A program made the position numbers and the translations under genes. From contig JAPPDJ010000050.1 of assembly GCA_028824555.1 (NCBI GenBank), positions 1 through 33,688 on the forward strand: a stretch of 33,688 bases of DNA. Reading direction: 5' to 3'. Every line of letters begins with the position of its first letter. Within the stretch, counting starts at the first letter, position 1. Under the pieces are notes generated by a model. The model saw nothing but the letters and a program-made list of their open reading frames with translations. It was not told where the DNA came from and did not search any database. Origin of the DNA: Gammaproteobacteria bacterium. GTDB taxonomy: Bacteria > Pseudomonadota > Gammaproteobacteria > Pseudomonadales > Azotimanducaceae. Shown here in pieces: positions 32,352-33,688 of this stretch.

Positions 32352-33344
32352 TCACCAACTGCGGGCCAGGCCTTGCTCCGCGAGTTCCTTCCACAGGGCG
32401 TCTGGGATGGCTGCGTCGATGAAGCCGAGGTTTTGCTCCACCTCCGCGTGCGCCCACACGCCGGGGATAACCGCAGCCACCGCCGGATGGCGGAGTGGAT
32501 ATTGCAGTGCCGCCGCGCGCGGGTCCACGCCGTGCCGCTCCGCGGTGCGGCGAATGGCTTGCGCCCTGTCGTAAAGCTCGTCCGAGGAGGGCTTGTAGTC
32601 GTAGGTGGCGCGGCGGCGGTCGTCAGTGGCGAGGATGCCGGAGTTGTACGGCCCGCCGATGATGATGGAGACGCCCCGCTCGACGCATTTCGGCAGGAAC
32701 GAGTCCAAGGGTTCCTGTTCGAGCAGCGTGAAGCGTCCGGCCAGGAGGAAGCAATCCACTTCGAAGCGGTCCATGACTTCGCTGCACACCTGCCACTCGT
32801 TGACGCCGAGGCCCACGGCCCGCACCACGCCTTGGTCGCGCAGTTCGCACAAGGCCGGCAAGGCGCCTTGCACTGCAGCGTCGAAGACGCCGGCTTGGGC
32901 GTCGCCGTGGGTCCACACGTCAATGTCGTGACAGAGGGCAATGTCGATGCGGTCCAGGCCAAGGCGCGTCAGGCTCGCATCGATGGACCGGCGCACCCCT
33001 TCGTAGCTGTAGTCGTAGCGGATGGCGAAGGGTTCGTTGTCACGCATCCCGGCGTAACGCTCGCCCTGTGCTGCCGGGACGAGCAGCCGCCCGACCTTGG
33101 ACGAGAGCGTGAACTCGTCCCGCGGCAAGGTCGCAAGCGCAGCCCCGAGCCGCCGTTCGCTCAGGCCGTGGCCGTAAAGCGGCGCGGTGTCGAAGTAGCG
33201 AATGCCGCCTTCCCAGGCGCGGTGGACGATGGCCGATGCGTCCGCCTCGGCAAGCCGATCCCCCACCGCCCCAAGCGGAGCGCCGCCGAAACCGAGCTTG
33301 GTGACTTGCGTTTGCGTTTTGCCGATGCGCCTCGCTTCAATCAT
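32352..33344 (-). CDS. Aldo/keto reductase
   Basis: A 330-residue NAD(P)H-dependent oxidoreductase of the aldo/keto reductase superfamily, with catalytic tetrad D52, Y57 (FDTAPLYGHG), K83 (LSSKVGR) and H139 (ALCHDIDVW). IIIGGPYNSGIL and the helix AALQYPLRHPAVAAVIPGVW form the cofactor side. The overall pattern is close to L-fucose or D-threo-aldose 1-dehydrogenases, so an aldose or lactone-forming role is possible but not certain. The ATG at 33344 follows AAGGAGG by six bases. A second, fused aldo/keto reductase domain occurs at the other end of the window, but the two are clearly different proteins. Confidence 0.92.
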   Translation of the reverse strand: MIEARRIGKTQTQVTKLGFGGAPLGAVGDRLAEADASAIVHRAWEGGIRYFDTAPLYGHGLSERRLGAALATLPRDEFTLSSKVGRLLVPAAQGERYAGMRDNEPFAIRYDYSYEGVRRSIDASLTRLGLDRIDIALCHDIDVWTHGDAQAGVFDAAVQGALPALCELRDQGVVRAVGLGVNEWQVCSEVMDRFEVDCFLLAGRFTLLEQEPLDSFLPKCVERGVSIIIGGPYNSGILATDDRRRATYDYKPSSDELYDRAQAIRRTAERHGVDPRAAALQYPLRHPAVAAVIPGVWAHAEVEQNLGFIDAAIPDALWKELAEQGLARSW

Positions 33345-33500
33345 GCGTGCCTCCTTCGCTTGAGGCGCCATGTTGCCAGATGCCGGTGCGATGGGGCGAG
33401 CGAGGAGGTAAGCGCTGCAGAAGCGGCGCTTGCGCCGGAGTTGAGAAGCCTCCCTCCTGACAGGGAGCTTCGTTCGAGGATTGGGGTGTACGGGGGTTGG

Positions 33501-33548
33501 GTCGGCGGCCCCCCCTCCGAGAAAAGCGAGGACGCCTTTCTCGACTCC
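33501..33548 (-). repeat. Hairpin repeat R4, inverted copy
   Basis: The reverse complement of the block at 1-46, with GTCGGCGGCC, a C-run, CCGAGAAAAGCG, loop and CCTTTCTCGACTCC. The stem bases differ from copy 1 while pairing is largely kept. Just after it, CTCCCCC/GGGGGAG around GCGA forms another hairpin (33545-33562). The rest of 33345-33688 shows no gene. Confidence 0.8.
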
Positions 33549-33639
33549 CCCGCGAGGGGGGAGTGACGGGTGGGGGCTCCGTCCCGGGTCGGGGGGCGTA
33601 CGGCCCTCGCACCCCCAACAACGTCGATGGCGCGCACTT

Positions 33640-33688
33640 TCCTGTCACTCCCCCCTCGAGGGGGAGTCGAGAAACGGCGTTCCTCGCC
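33640..33688 (+). repeat. Hairpin repeat R4, truncated copy at contig end
   Basis: CTCCCCCCTCGAGGGGGAG forms a hairpin, followed by GAGTCGAGAAACGGCG TTCCT CGCC at 33664-33688. The last part is the left arm and the beginning of the right arm of the R4 stem-loop, cut off by the contig end. Confidence 0.7.

Overview
The window reads as a GC-rich contig from an uncultured, probably free-living or host-associated (perhaps marine) gammaproteobacterium. The evidence is the gene order metG - rsxABC(D)GE - nth on one strand, a layout typical of Gammaproteobacteria, and a complete SUF iron-sulfur operon of the sufBCDS-A-T-E type. No taxonomic marker such as rRNA is present, so the placement is an inference. 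The contig begins and ends inside copies of the same hairpin repeat, as expected of an assembly broken at repeats.

Layout. 1-569: hairpin repeats. 570-1112: RDD membrane protein. 1184-3235 (-): a natural fusion of a Gfo/Idh/MocA oxidoreductase and an aldo/keto reductase. 3301-4434: lipoprotein beta-propeller phytase. 4687-10162: a tightly packed five-gene operon with a conserved partner protein, a UGSC-family selenoprotein read through an in-frame UGA, an alpha/beta hydrolase swollen by tandem repeats, and two glycosyltransferases of the TIGR04283 and TIGR04282 types. This operon is bracketed by inverted copies of a ~138-bp repeat. 10351-17187 (-): a small basic protein and the SUF operon, with a 249-bp terminal-inverted-repeat element wedged between sufC and sufD. 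17579-23527: a lipid or xenobiotic catabolism group (acyl-CoA ligase, GST, LLM flavin monooxygenase-like protein, and the divergent acyl-CoA dehydrogenase and SDR). 23698-24027: STAS regulator. 24352-28786 (-): nth and an Rnf/Rsx electron-transfer operon in which RsxC is reduced to its ferredoxin-like C-terminal part. 28911-30929 (-): metG. 30993-32038 (-): two uncharacterised genes. 32352-33344 (-): aldo/keto reductase. The ends carry more repeats.

The most unusual content is (a) the UGSC selenoprotein operon; (b) a superfamily of modular multi-hairpin repeats, one member of which has expanded in frame inside a hydrolase gene as four 96-bp units and also forms the C-termini of the two neighbouring operon genes; (c) the stand-alone short RsxC; and (d) the MITE-like element whose inverted ends provide the sufC stop codon and the sufD start codon. 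No tRNA, rRNA, CRISPR array or transposase gene was recognised.
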